Shown here one piece after another: positions 31,903-43,582 of a stretch of DNA of 64,000 bases. The stretch comes from Dactylis glomerata. Lineage: Eukaryota; Streptophyta; Magnoliopsida; Poales; Poaceae. Numbering within the stretch: position 1 is the first letter of the stretch; each line of letters starts with the position of its first letter. Under the pieces are notes generated by a model. That model saw only the letters and a list, made by a program, of their open reading frames with translations, was not told the origin of the DNA and made no database searches. The stretch is from positions 5,656,951 to 5,720,950 of the forward strand of contig QXEO01002115.1 of NCBI GenBank assembly GCA_007115705.1, in the 5' to 3' direction. The position numbers and the translations under genes were made by a program.

Positions 31903-34218
31903 TTGAGAGTAAAGATGTCGGCTAGTTATTTAGTGCACAATGACATAATTATTTTTGATGGCACAAATTATATTCTATGGAGAAATCACATGCTTTCTAA
32001 TCTTCGGACTTTGTGTCCAAATATAGAGCGATTTCTAGATGTACGTTTTTCTCCTCCGATGGATCTTCAAAATCTATCTATTGAGGATGAGAAAAATTTA
32101 CATCTTGAAGCTCAAGTATCTAATGAAATTTTATTGTCTGTGAGCTCCATAGTTTATGTTTGCTTCATGGGTTCAAAGTGCAAGACATCTCATGAGATAT
32201 GGACCAAGCTAGAAGAGTCATTTGGTGGGTCCATTTCACTTGAGGTTGAAAGTGAACCCAAGGAGCTCTCTTCACCTTCACATCATGAAGAGCTCCAAAT
32301 TGCTTCCACATCCGGTCGTGATGATTGTTCAAGTTCTTCCACTTCACCAACATGTGACTTGTCACAAGGTAATGATATGGTGAGTGAAAAAATCATATGT
32401 GATGATGGTAGTCTTGTTCTTTGCACCAATGATTCTATTTCTATAAATCTTAATGGTGTAGAGAGTTTGGACCTAAACACTTCTTGCAAGAAATTCTTTA
32501 CTCATTCTTGTGTTAAAGGTCCTTGCATATCTCCTAAAATTTGCTTGATTAAATTTTGTGATGATATGCTTGTTTCTAGTTGTGACCACACTCAAAATGA
32601 TTCTATTTCCTCTAGTTGTTGTATGACTAACCATGTAGAGGAAATTAAAGAAAAATTGGGTCACATAATTAAAGAAGAAATCAATAGAAGAACCAAGAAG
32701 GTTTCTATCAAGAGAAGGCAATGCTATGAATGCCACGAGTATGGACATCTCGCAAGAGCTTGTCCTACACTCGAAAATGAAGAATGTTCTTCTATTGATG
32801 TTCCAACATCATCTACGCAAGTCCACAAGTGCCTTATGGCAAGCTGCTCAAAGGTAACTCCTACTTTGAATCCCGACACATCTCCTTATGATGAGAGTGA
32901 TGATGATGATGATAATGAAGCTTTCTTGCATGAGATGGGAATTGTGTATGCCTCTCTTCGTGGTAATAATGATGCTCGTGGTAAAGTTGAACACTTAATG
33001 GAAACCTTGTTTGAACACAAGGAGAACATTAAGGAATTGAACTCCCTCGTTAATGAGGGGAAACGGAGATTCAATCTCCTCAAGCAAGAGCTATCCGAAG
33101 AGAAGCATACTAATTCTTGCCTATCTCAATCTATTAAATCTTATAAGCTTACAAATGCTAAATCTATAAATGATGCTTGTGCTACTAACTCTAGTTCTTG
33201 TGAAGCATATATATTAAAGGAGAATGTTGAGCTAAGGGCTCAACTTGAGTTGCTAATAAGCAATTATAAGAAATTGGAGGAAAGCCATGAAAAGCTCTCG
33301 GGCTCTCATGGAGATCTCCTAATCTCTTATAATGGGCTAAAGTTAGCTCATGAGGCAAGTATCACTAAGGAAACATCTTGTGAGCCTCATTTGGACATTA
33401 TCACTACTTTGAACCAAAATGCTATATTACCATGTGGTAGTCCTAGTAATTTGTCTAGGCATAATATTGCTACATCTTGTGATGAATTACTTACTATGCC
33501 TTGTTGCTCTAACAATGAAGCTTCTACTTCCTCTAGTACTTGTATTACAACTAACCTTGTAGAGGAAATCAAAGAGCTCAAGGCCCAAGTCACTAGTTTG
33601 GAGAAAGACTTGGAGAAGCGTCATGAAGGGAAATCCACACTCGATAATATTTTGAGTGTGCAAAAATCCCCTAATGACAAGAGTGGACTTGGATTCAACT
33701 CCAATAACAAGAATAAGTCCAAGAGCAACAAGAAGAAGGAGGGCCAAGACCAAGTCAAGAATTTGGCCAAGATTGTTTGCTTCAAGTGCAAGATTGAAGG
33801 GCATCACGTGAGATCTTGCCCATTGAAGAAGAAGCACTTGAGTGAGAAGCAACAAGGGAAGCGGCCACAAGGTCAAGCTCAAGCACGACCTCAAGTTGAA
33901 GATAGGCCACTTCCCAAGAAGAAACAAGATGAATCTTCCCAAATCAAGAAATCAACGAAGAAGAGAAAGGGAAGCACTTGTTGCTATATTTGCCGTGAGA
34001 AGGGGCACTTTGCTTCTTCATGCTTAAGCGGTACCTTATCTAATCCTATTATTGTTGATGATGATTATTCTCTTAGGAAAGATAAGGATGGCAATGTGTT
34101 TGCCAAGTTTGTTGGAACTCAAAGTGGTGTCAAGAAAAGAACCATTTGGGTTGCCAAGCCTATTGTGACTAACCTCTTAGGACCCAACTTGGTTGGGGAC
34201 CAACAAGCTAAAACTTGA
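31903..34218 (+). CDS. copia gag polyprotein with three CCHC zinc knuckles
   Basis: A 771-residue intact frame starts 30 bases after the primer-binding site (ATG 31903; an alternative ATG is at 31915). The N-terminal 110 residues show the copia capsid pattern FDGTNYILWRNHMLSNL and IWTKLEESFGG. A first zinc knuckle CYECHEYGHLARAC is near 275; a long Glu/Lys-rich coiled-coil part spans roughly 360-490 and 560-600; further knuckles CFKCKIEGHHVRSC (about 627) and CYICREKGHFASSC (about 695) lie in a Lys-rich tail. The product would bind RNA and assemble particles. Length and multiple knuckles fit the SIRE/Maximus lineage. The frame has no stop or frameshift, so a coding function may still be maintained in trans. 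Confidence 0.88.
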   Translation: MRVKMSASYLVHNDIIIFDGTNYILWRNHMLSNLRTLCPNIERFLDVRFSPPMDLQNLSIEDEKNLHLEAQVSNEILLSVSSIVYVCFMGSKCKTSHEIWTKLEESFGGSISLEVESEPKELSSPSHHEELQIASTSGRDDCSSSSTSPTCDLSQGNDMVSEKIICDDGSLVLCTNDSISINLNGVESLDLNTSCKKFFTHSCVKGPCISPKICLIKFCDDMLVSSCDHTQNDSISSSCCMTNHVEEIKEKLGHIIKEEINRRTKKVSIKRRQCYECHEYGHLARACPTLENEECSSIDVPTSSTQVHKCLMASCSKVTPTLNPDTSPYDESDDDDDNEAFLHEMGIVYASLRGNNDARGKVEHLMETLFEHKENIKELNSLVNEGKRRFNLLKQELSEEKHTNSCLSQSIKSYKLTNAKSINDACATNSSSCEAYILKENVELRAQLELLISNYKKLEESHEKLSGSHGDLLISYNGLKLAHEASITKETSCEPHLDIITTLNQNAILPCGSPSNLSRHNIATSCDELLTMPCCSNNEASTSSSTCITTNLVEEIKELKAQVTSLEKDLEKRHEGKSTLDNILSVQKSPNDKSGLGFNSNNKNKSKSNKKKEGQDQVKNLAKIVCFKCKIEGHHVRSCPLKKKHLSEKQQGKRPQGQAQARPQVEDRPLPKKKQDESSQIKKSTKKRKGSTCCYICREKGHFASSCLSGTLSNPIIVDDDYSLRKDKDGNVFAKFVGTQSGVKKRTIWVAKPIVTNLLGPNLVGDQQAKT

Positions 34219-37200
34219 TCAATAGGTGATTGTGGAGGGCATTGGAGACTTGGCTACCTCATGAAGAATTAAGGGATCTTCATTAATTTTATTTCATCAA
34301 GCCAATTCATTGACACTATCATCTTATATCCATTGTGCCTCTTTGCGGTAACTTGTACTTAACCTCTTTACATTGTAAGTTACTTGCCCCTTTGCATGTT
34401 TTGGTTTTGTACCAAGTATGTGTTTGTATATGTTGTTTCTTATACCTACTTATCTTGTGTATTCAAGTAGGTGTTGGTTGTTTGGCACATCATATACTTG
34501 TGTGTTTGCTTTGAGCCTCGAATGCATCTTTATGGTACCTTATTTGGCTCTTATCGAGTGATTAATGGAACATCCCATTTTGGGGGAGTGATTTGTCATT
34601 GGCATCTCACAATCCTATAAATGTGTGCACATGAGTAATACCACTTAGTATTGATATTGCAAAATTATCTATTCACTATGTGGTATGCCATGCTCATGAG
34701 AGATTCAAATTTTATATCTCCATTAATTATCTCTAGTTGGATTTTATTTGCCTCTTGTAGTAAAGAATTGAATATCACATTATGGGGGAGTAATATGCCT
34801 TGTGCATATCACAAGTCTAGGAAATGTGAACATTGGTATTTCCACTTAGAGTTGATATTTTTAATTATCTTGTTCCTAGGTGGCATGTTTTCTCAAACAA
34901 TCTCCATTCTTTCTTAAAACATTTTGTTGCACATTTCTTTGGTCTTGGTTTGAGTAAGAATTCTTGGTGCGGTTTCACTCAAATATATTTATATATATAT
35001 ATATATATATCATAAGTAGGAAGCCATTTGCTTCTAGTTACTCTAATCATTGCTTTGCATGATTGTTTGACTATTTTTGGAGGTACCAAGAATCCTTTTT
35101 CGTGCATGGTGTTTAATTTGAATATTTAACCATATGCCTTTTATTGTGAAGTTGATCTTGAATATCTTTGCAATACACCGCCGGAAAATAATTCCAATAT
35201 GAACTTCTTGTCTTTGACAATTGGTATTCGTATATATGCGTGGTAATTCCTCTAGATCATCTTCACCTTGGAATTTGCCTCTTATTGCCCATATTTCTTG
35301 CCAAGAAATTATTTTTACTCCCATTGTCTTATTGCCTTCTTGAGGATCTTTTTTACTTGACTTTGTCTCATCTCTTGATCCCCATCAAGTGTGTGTTGTT
35401 GTAAGATAATCCTTTTCTTTTCGATACTTGTGCCATTGTGAAAAGTGTAGAGGGTTTGGTTTATTTGTTGGAACCTTGCTCTTTTGGGAGTTAGTTATCT
35501 CATTCCTTCTTCTATGATTTATTTGCTCGAATGAGATAAATTGTTGAGCATGCTTTTATTTATTTATTCTTTCATGCTCAATAAGTTGTTAGGTTTATTT
35601 GTTGAATTTTATGAATAAATCATTTGTTGATTTGTTCCCTTGATATCATTTGGACAAATAATGTGTTTTCCACACCTTTTTTACTTCGTTGTACTCTTGG
35701 TAATTTTGTCTATATTGTATCTTCTTTGGTTCTTGAAAGCTAGGTGCATGCATACTCTCTTTATGCTTAATTTTGTATCTTGGTTGCTTTCTTTGATCCA
35801 ATATATATGTTATACTCCATCAAATCCTAAATGGCTAAGATGTGCATGAAATTCAAATTTCATCTCTAACTATGCATATATTTATATGGAGTCTATCATA
35901 TGTATTGTGGTTAGTCTAACCACTTTGGACCCAATAAGTTTGGGGACCAAGATGTACTTGAATGATGTCTTAGGTACATTGGAGATGCAATGGATGCTTG
36001 TCTCATTTATAAGGAAGGTGTGATCACCATATGATTATTGGAGCCAAGCTAGGATGACCGGCGAACTCTTATCTACTACATCACACCATTGCTATCTCGG
36101 TAACAAGTATAACATTCATGCATACTTTTCTATCATCCCAACTCTTGTAGGTTGGTTCTTGGCATGATAATATTTATTTTCAAATGTTGCGGTTCTTGCA
36201 AAGGTCTTATAAAGAAATATCTTTATTTCATATGTGAGCAAGTTGAGATGATTGCATATGATGGGAAGTATATAAAATCATGTTTATGATTCACCAATCC
36301 CAAATATGCCCTTTTAGCAATTTATTGCATATTAATTCCTCAACGCTCTCTCATATGCAATATAGATAATGTTGCAAGTTGTACCCTTCTTTATTATGCT
36401 TGTTGCCTTTCAAAGCATCCCGACTATCTTTTGATCCCTTATTGCTAGTTGTGATGGCTTTGATGATTTTGCGTGAGGAGTTTATTAATATACCATAATG
36501 GAAAATGGAGCCTTAAGCTATATATGCTTTCTAGCAAAGCTATTTGGTATATTCTATGACTCTCTCTTGGATATCAATTCGCTCCTTAAATCAACTAACC
36601 TCTTGTGTATACATGTTCCTTTGTGGATTGTTCATCATGATTTTTTTTTCACTTAGAAATGTATATGCATAAGTGTTAATATCTTCCGTTGATATCCTCA
36701 TTCTTTGCCGACCATCTTTCTTATTCATTTGGTTTTTAATGGCGTTGGTAAGAACTTGATTTATGAGTGCTTGTTTATTCTTTTTGCTTCTTCTCGCACT
36801 CATATCTCGTGAATCGTTTTTGGACTAAAGCTCAATTTGATAAGCGTATCGACTCTTTTGTGTATCTCGTGCTTATGGGTATTTTAAATGATATAGAGGG
36901 AGTGAGGATTCCATGTTTGTGCATATTGTATTCAATGCAAAAAATTCAAATTTGTGCACGAACCTTGGGGAGCTTCCTTATTTCATTTAAAGCACTTTTT
37001 GGCTCTTATCATCACTTCTTCTTGTGTCCAATTGGTTCTTTGGGTCTCTTGATTGCTTGCTTGCTTCATTCGTTGAAGCTTCCTTCACTATGTCATCTTT
37101 TTGCAATCTTTGATCCTCAATATGGTTTGACTTCCTCCAAATATTGTTAATTTGATAAGTGCATATGATTTCACTCATTTTTATGAGAAATGCATATCTT

Positions 37201-37689
37201 GGAGAGGAACTCATACTATATTGGCCTTCTAAATTCCTTCATCCATTTTGGCAATCGTTGCCAATGGGGGAGAAGTTTAGAGGGTTTAAAAGAAATGGTT
37301 TTATACTTAAGTTTGGTTTGTGCTTAAGTGTTTACCTTTCATGCATCTCTTCTTTGTTAGATGTTTTGCATGGTTGAATATATAGTGTAAACTCCATCAA
37401 AGGTTTATCTTGACAATATATGCAATGAAATTCAAGTTCATCACACGTGCATATATTGTGGGGGAGTTTGCTCTATATATTTTGGTTGTACTCACATCAA
37501 CCATATTCATTGTAGTTTATGTGAGTACAATTGGTTTTGATATGCGGTAGTAGCTTCGTGTTACTTGACCATATCAAATACAACCTCTTGTATGCAAGTT
37601 ATTCTCGGATAAGTTGCATATTAGTTTCTTTTATTCATTATATAAACCCTCTTATTGAGATTGTCATCAATTACCAAAATGGGGGAGAT
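34219..37689 (+). other. non-coding 3' internal region of the gag-only copia element
   Basis: No pol domain is found in any frame. The purine motif TGGGGGAG recurs at about 34580, 34783, 37265, 37460 and, as the real polypurine tract, 37681. An (AT)n run lies at 34988-35010. Full-length relatives carry pol before such a tail. Confidence 0.75.
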
Positions 37690-40033
37690 TGTAAGGGTAA
37701 ATTGCCCCTAAGTGTGTTTTTGGTAATTAATGACAATCCCTATGGACTAATGTTTTCATTGAGCTTTTTATGAAGGAATTGTTCATAGGAATTGCTTGAA
37801 GTCCATGTGTTGGATTCAAGGCTAAGAATTCTTTATGTGGCTCAAGATATTGTTATGGAGCATGAGAAGATACATTGTTGACCAAGACAAAGATCAAATA
37901 ATGAATTCTAGATTGGTCAATACATGAAGCATAAGGAATGTGCCACATGGGACCAATCGGTCTTGTGGTATGGTATGGTTTGTCAATTATGCTTTGTGAA
38001 CTAACCCATTACATATGTGTGTTTGTGTTGTCTATGTGGGTTAGGTATTGTGTCATGGATATGCATCACTAGTGAGATTTCATATAGACCATGAAAGGAT
38101 GACATCAAGTGGTGGTTGTCATCAAGGTTGCGAAGTGCAAGTTTCAAGATAAGCATCTCGAGAAGATCATATGCTTGAAGCTTGTCATCCATTTGATGAT
38201 AATGGAATTGTGAAGACATGCCTTAGTGAAGGTATCTCATAGTGGTGTATGTGAGAGCATATTGGAAGTCTTCACGAAGCAACAATGATCAAGTGAAGCA
38301 TTCCGGCTTGATGGAAGCATAAAGCATCATCATCAAGATCAAGCGGGGTGCGGAAGGCAAAGGTTTCTCCTTGCTAGGTTTTCCTTTTACCGGTCTCAAG
38401 GTGTTTGTTGGGAGACCGGGTTATAGGATAGATAGCCGCACTATCAAGAGGGGCTTTCGGTCGGGTAACTTGATCACATCATCTTAGGGAGCTCAAACCT
38501 TTGCATACTTTGCATCTTCCTAATTTGTTGGTTCTTGGTGTTTCTCCATGTGAGGTTCTTGTGCTTGTTGCTAGCTTTCCAACAAGTCCAAGTACATTGA
38601 AAATGGAATCCGTATGTATCTTTTATCGCGTTTTCGAGTTTGGAGGTTTTACCGGTTCTTTCTTAAAAGACGTTTTCACCTGATCTCATTTGGTATTTTA
38701 TCTCTTACTACTTCTTGGGTTTTATGGTCTCCATTGGATAGATATTTTTCTTAGCTTTTCAAAAAGCCCAAGTTTGCTAAAATCGGAGTTCGGATGTGAA
38801 AGTTATCGCATTTTTCGTGAGGTTATTTTCTGTCGGTTTCAAGCTCGGTTTGAACCAGAAATTCAACCGGGAATTCAATCGAGAATTTCCGGTCCAACCG
38901 GAAATTCAACCGGAAATCAACCAAAAACCTTCTGGACTGATTTCTTCTAAGCTCGGTTTAAACAGAAATTCAACCGAGAATTCAACCGGGAATTCAACCG
39001 GAAATTTCAGGTCCAACCGGGAATTCAACCGGAAATCCAGTTTCGCCCCAAACGGCTAGTTTTATTTGAGGACTATAAAAGGGGGTCTTCTTTCCCCAAA
39101 TGTTTTAGAGCTCTTGAGCACGAAATACACCTCCATTGTTGACCCTCTTGAGCTTGCTCCCTCTCTCTTTCCTCCAATGATTCTTGCATATTTTTGAGGG
39201 ATTTGGAAGAGGAGATCTAGATCTACAACTCCACCAATCAATTCCTCCTCTAAGTGAGGGGAACCCATTGGATCTAGATCTTGAGGTCATTGGTTGACCT
39301 CCACCCTTGTTCTTCCTCTCTAACTCCTCCATAGCATTTGTTGCCTTGGTGGGATTTGGGAGAGAAGGATTTGAGCACTTCCCCTTGTGTTCTTGCTTTG
39401 CATCCTTGCATAGTGTTGAGCTCTCCATTACGATTTATTCGAGTGAGAGACCGTGAGCTTGTTACTCTTGGAGGGTGACCTCCTAGTTGGCTTGGTGGTT
39501 GGTGCCTCGGTGACCTCTTCGTGGAAGATTGTGAAGAGGCCCGGGCTTCCCCTTCGTGGGAGTTGTGAAGTGGTTGTGGAGCTTGCCATCTCCGGAGTGG
39601 AGGAAAAGCTAACCATAAGAAGGGGTCCCTAACTTCGTGGGGGACTCGGAGAAGAAGGTGAGCCTTCGTGGCGTTTGGGGGCCTTTGTGGTTACCCGCAT
39701 CTCTCCAACGGTGATTAGCTTACTTTATGTAAGTGAACATCAGGATACATCTTCGTCTCCGCGTGCCTCGGTTATCTCTATACCCGAGTTTATTTCCTTG
39801 TGATAGCCATCGTGCTTGAAGTACTTATATCTTGTTTATCACTTGTGAATTATATCTTGTGCTATCTTGCTTATCTCTAGTTGTTGTTGTTGCACTTAGT
39901 TGAGCCTAGCATATTTAGGCCTTGTGCTTGAAGAAAATAAACGTTAGTTTAATTCCGCATTCCTTCAAGCCAATTCCGTAATTGTTTTTAAAACGCCTAT
40001 TCACCCCCCTCTAGGCGACATCTCGTCCTTTCA
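37690..40033 (+). repeat. 3' LTR of the gag-only copia element
   Basis: Nearly identical to 29511-31858, including the TATA box (39074-39082) and the minisatellite (38850-39035), which has a different unit arrangement. Confidence 0.92.
38850..39035 (+). repeat. minisatellite in the copia 3' LTR
   Basis: Same AACCGGGAATTC-type units as in the 5' LTR, with indels of whole units and substitutions such as AACCAGAAATTC. Confidence 0.85.
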
Positions 40034-40165
40034 GAAGCTAGCAAGCATCACCTTCTGAAGTTTGGCTTTCTCCTACTGGTTCGATAAACCTTGGTTTCAC
40101 AACTGAGGGGAACTTGCTGCTGTGCTCCTCATACCTTCCTCTTGGGGTTCCCAACTGGTTGCTTA
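40034..40165 (+). repeat. 3' end fragment of a gypsy LTR
   Basis: GGTTTCACAACTGAGGGGAA, then TACCTTCCTCTTGGGGTTCC, is the same LTR tail seen at 3310-3380 and 59950-60020, from a related family. Confidence 0.7.
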
Positions 40166-40545
40166 ACATGCACTATCATAGGGCCCATGGCATTGGTACC
40201 CCTGGTTCATATTCGGGTTAAGGCCCATGAAGAATACGACCCAATACAGGAGCCGACGGATTGTAGAGTCGAATATGGAAACTACTATGTAAACCGAACT
40301 ACTTTATGAATTTGTATCATACCGACTCTGAGACCTGGCCACCTATATAAGGGGCCAGGAGGAGCAAGCGGAAGGACATTGAGATTAAGCTTATAACCCT
40401 AGCTTTGTCTCAATAATACAATCAGATCACCTTGTTTGTCTGACTTTTACCTTCGAGTTCATCCGACGCCTTCTTCTCCCGATCCTAGATCCTTCATCTG
40501 AGGACATTGCCGAGGTTAACCCTTGTCACCCGGTGTGGTTGGCAT
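40166..40545 (+). repeat. LTR fragment of another gypsy element
   Basis: It contains a TATA box in CACCTATATAAGGGGCCAGG (about 40341), a poly-A-site-like CAATAATACAATC and an end-type GACATTGCCGAGGTTAACCC. These are features of Triticeae gypsy LTRs. The 5' part is missing and no internal region follows. Confidence 0.55.
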
Positions 40546-40580
40546 TTGATGCCTTCCTTGTTAGGCATTAAGAAATCTGA

Positions 40581-40688
40581 GACGCAAATACTCATAACCA
40601 ACTGCAAGACGATCTGGTGGAGCATTTGTGGTCGCTCAAAGGAAACATGGAGTTTTATTATTTGTTATTTGTTTATATGGATCAATAA
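40581..40688 (+). pseudogene. PIF/Harbinger transposase C-terminal remnant
   Basis: The frame starting at 40581 reads THNQLQDDLVEHLWSLKGNM before a stop at 40686-40688. The DDLVEHLW ending is typical of HARBI1-like (DDE_Tnp_4) transposases of grasses. Only about 35 codons remain and a stop stands just upstream, so it is a fragment. Confidence 0.55.
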
Positions 40689-40917
40689 CTATGTCTATTA
40701 TTTGTGTAGCTGCTTGATCAAAACTATGCTTTTATTATTTATGTATTTTAAATTTATCAAAATTTTGTTTGGGAAGCCATATGGGGACACGTCTGGGTGA
40801 TGCACCCGATCGCAGCGCCGACACTCACCATACGACGCTAAATGGCATCCATCAGACGCCTTATGGGAGAGGGGGAGGGGGGCTGCTAGATATGTTCTAA
40901 GACCTGCTCTAGAAATG

Positions 40918-41271
40918 GACTCAACTATACCTGGGCATCCTCTCGGGCCGGGCTGGGCCGGGCCAAGACAAAGCCCGAAACTGGAAATGGCTGCCCAGGC
41001 CCGGCCCGGCCCGACTATCGGGCCTAAAAAATCTGCCCAGGCCCGGCCTGAGTGGGCTATTTTCTGTCGGGCCGTCGGGCTTTCGGGCCGGGCCTTCCCA
41101 AAAATCTCCGAATCTGCTACCCAGGCCCGGCCCGAGTAAGCAGTCGGGCCGCATTTCCGCTGCCCAGGCCCGCCCATCGGGCCAAAAAACACGGCCCAGG
41201 CCCGAGATTTTCGGGCCGGGCCGGGCCGGGCTTGTCGGGCCGGGCTTCCCATGCCCAGGTATAGACTCAAC
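40918..41271. mobile_element. hAT-type MITE rich in GGGCC, complete, 8-bp target duplication
   Basis: Target duplication GACTCAAC occurs at 40918-40925 and 41264-41271. The element (40926-41263, 338 bases) starts TATACCTGGGCAT and ends ATGCCCAGGTATA, a 13-base perfect inverted repeat. The interior repeats GGGCCGGGC and GCCCAGGCCCGG many times. The long frames inside are composition artefacts. Confidence 0.92.
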
Positions 41272-42789
41272 TACTACCTCTGTCAAACGATTCCTAAAAT
41301 TTCAATTTGTATTAACAAAGATAGAGTTACTTGTTTACAAACAAAAAGAATATTAAAAAATATTTACTTGACATGTCGTGGAGAGCAATAACCCGAGATG
41401 GGAAAAGCTAACTAATTTAGACCATCGATGTACGATACTCTTTCTATTACATATTAGTTTTTGTTGCTTCACATTTATGTGAATACAATTTATTGTGTAT
41501 GTTGACTAGTTTCAGCGACAACTACTGCCACTTTTAACTACTCCTTCGTGCCCAAAAGTTTGGAGTGTAATCAACATATGATGTAGCCTCTTAGTTCTTT
41601 ACTTGTGGGTCAACACAGAACAGCAAAAGTTTAATCATATACAGCGATAGTACATCCTAATAATCTTTTTTTGATGGGGTTAATTGGTTCAGTACTGCTA
41701 GTCATGGCCTTATGGTCCACCAGGATCATGTACCTAACCATCATTAACTATTTTAGGACCAGCTTCTGTTAATCATTGACAGTAGATGCCTATACTCCCG
41801 AAAGTGACAGAACTGCTGCAGGCTGCGCAGCTAGGCATGCAGCGCCCACGGATTTAGCCGAATTTTGCGTACATGGCTTTACAATGCTCTTAGAGGGGCT
41901 GGGTTTGTTTAACAATGAATCAAACATACTTAAATAATTTTGATAGAAACAAGTTGCAGTGGTAGCATTACCTAATGATTAATCTGGGTAGGATTAGGAG
42001 TAGCAATGCATGTGAAAAGCTTGTACCAATGCAAGGGGGGCGTACTTTTATGCCGATCGGCGACCGCACTTTGCAAGGGGCATGGCATATATTCCTTGCT
42101 ACGAGGATTGTACAATGCAAATGCATAAACTACAGATGAACAAATATTCTTCGATGATCTTCCCTATTCTATATAAAGCAAAGTGGAGGGATCTATCCCT
42201 ATACATGCATGTTGCTCGTATGCAAGATTGCAAGTGCTCTAGCTAATCTCTGGTTTGTCATTCCAACCTCAGGATCGACAAAAAAGTATCAAATGTGTTC
42301 ACAAAAAAAGTATCAACGACGGAACAATTGGATTAAAGATCAGGCACATCTTTGGTGTAAATCATGCCTATGAGTATCAATTCTATATATGCCACCACAA
42401 AAATAAAAATACTAAATATGTCTCCTACAAGAAATCTATATAAGTGTATAACTATTATTTTATATAAAAATTGAAGCCCTACTGGGCATCATCAATCAGT
42501 AATTTTAAACTTGAGAGAGCGGGTGGGGGATTAGATAGACTACTATTTAGAGGAATTGATTAGCTAGCACAATATGGAGTGGTGTTGCACGAGCTAGCGA
42601 TGTGTGGTTGCTTCGCTCACAGCATCGGTGGGATGGTCGACCAGCCCACGAAGCGGGTCTACTTCTCTCTTTTTGAACCTTTTCCTTGTAACTGTATAAC
42701 CTCCCTTTTTATAACACTGTTTAGTATACAAGATAATATTTTATCGGGATCCCAAGTTATTACATAAAGAAAAGGTCTATTACTTCGCA
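41272..42789. other. intergenic, nothing recognised
   Basis: AT-rich DNA without a recognisable gene. Short frames at 42255-42443 and 42579-42767 have no features of real proteins. Confidence 0.45.
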
Positions 42790-42815
42790 TAAGGCTAGCC
42801 ATAGTGCTAGTATCA

Positions 42816-43514
42816 TACTCCCTCCATCCCAATGCTTAGGGCGTAAAAAACCGATGCTAGGATTAAGGAGAATCATACATGCAAATTGTTCCCATGCTTA
42901 CCCCTAATAAATCGCCAATAACTTCCTTCTTTTATTTCTCTTCTTTCCTTCTTCGTAGCCACAACAGACTCCTAATTAAGCTAGCCATAGTGCTAGTATC
43001 ATAGGTAGTATCATGCAAACTAGTCCCACAAAATTGTTGATGTGGCAGTTAATTAATGAAGAGAGAGGAGATTAGAGTAGTATCATAGGTAGATACTATA
43101 TCATAGCGCATATTACGAGAAACATTAAGCTCAAGTAAATCTTGTACACACATTTGTATTGAGATACTATAAAATAATAAATACAATGACTATATGATAC
43201 TACCTTATGATACCATGCATTATAGACATAGTATCATATACAAGTATTATATGCATGATACTACTATATGATATTCTCACATGCAACCAATTGGGTACCG
43301 GTTTGGCAGGAAACGAGGTGAAGGAAAGTTAATTCAGCATGCAAACCAGAGTTAATACCACGCATGCTATGGCTGGATTAATTTCCTCCTGTTATTTTTG
43401 GATGTTGGAGACTGGACTGGAGGGGCACTTTTGGCAGAAACAGGATACAATTCATCATGTGCCTTAAGCTCTGGTGTAAAATTGATTTTTTTTTACGCCC
43501 GGATGGAGGGAGTA
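42816..43514. mobile_element. Stowaway-type element inside the outer MITE
   Basis: TA flanks at 42816-42817 and 43513-43514. Ends are CTCCCTCCATCCCAATGC and TTTACGCCCGGATGGAGGGAG-type inverse (GGATGGAGGGAG visible). Removing it rejoins GTATCATA with GATAGTATCATG, exactly as in the uninterrupted copy at 42979. About 400 bases are its own; the remainder is another MITE. Confidence 0.88.
42979..43274 (+). mobile_element. MITE (TATCAT family, copy 3) inside the Stowaway element
   Basis: It starts GCTAGCCATAGTGCTAGTATC like the outer element and follows it in order (CACAAAATTGTTGATG, GAGAGGAGATTAGAG, CATTAAGCTCAAGTAAATC). The right end is eroded (GATATTCTCACATGCAACC). A relative of the outer element is thus nested two levels down within it. 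Confidence 0.8.
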
Positions 43515-43582
43515 GATAGTATCATGTAAATTAGGCCCACAAAATTGTGATGTGTCAGTTAATTAATGAAGAGAGAGGAGAT

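Larger units (their letters stand above)
29511..40033 (+). mobile_element. Ty1/copia element of SIRE/Maximus type, gag only
   Basis: LTRs of 2,348 and 2,344 bases (29511-31858 and 37690-40033) begin TGTAAGGGTAAATTG and end CATCTC(A/G)TCCTTTCA. The primer-binding site TTGGTATCAGAGC is at 31860-31872, and the purine tract AAATGGGGGAGAT ends at 37689. One long frame (gag) is present, and 3.5 kb behind it contain no protease, integrase or reverse transcriptase. The element is therefore non-autonomous. I count about 11 differences in the first 690 LTR bases, which suggests an insertion well under two million years old. A perfect 5-bp target duplication is not evident: the flanks read GAAGCTACTAT and GAAGCTAGCAA. 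Confidence 0.88.

Noticed and set aside
32165..33942. Minus-strand frames within the gag region
   Set aside because: Antisense shadows of the intact 771-codon gag frame.
40698..41286. 190- and 121-codon minus-strand frames
   Set aside because: They are produced by the GGGCC array of the hAT-type MITE.
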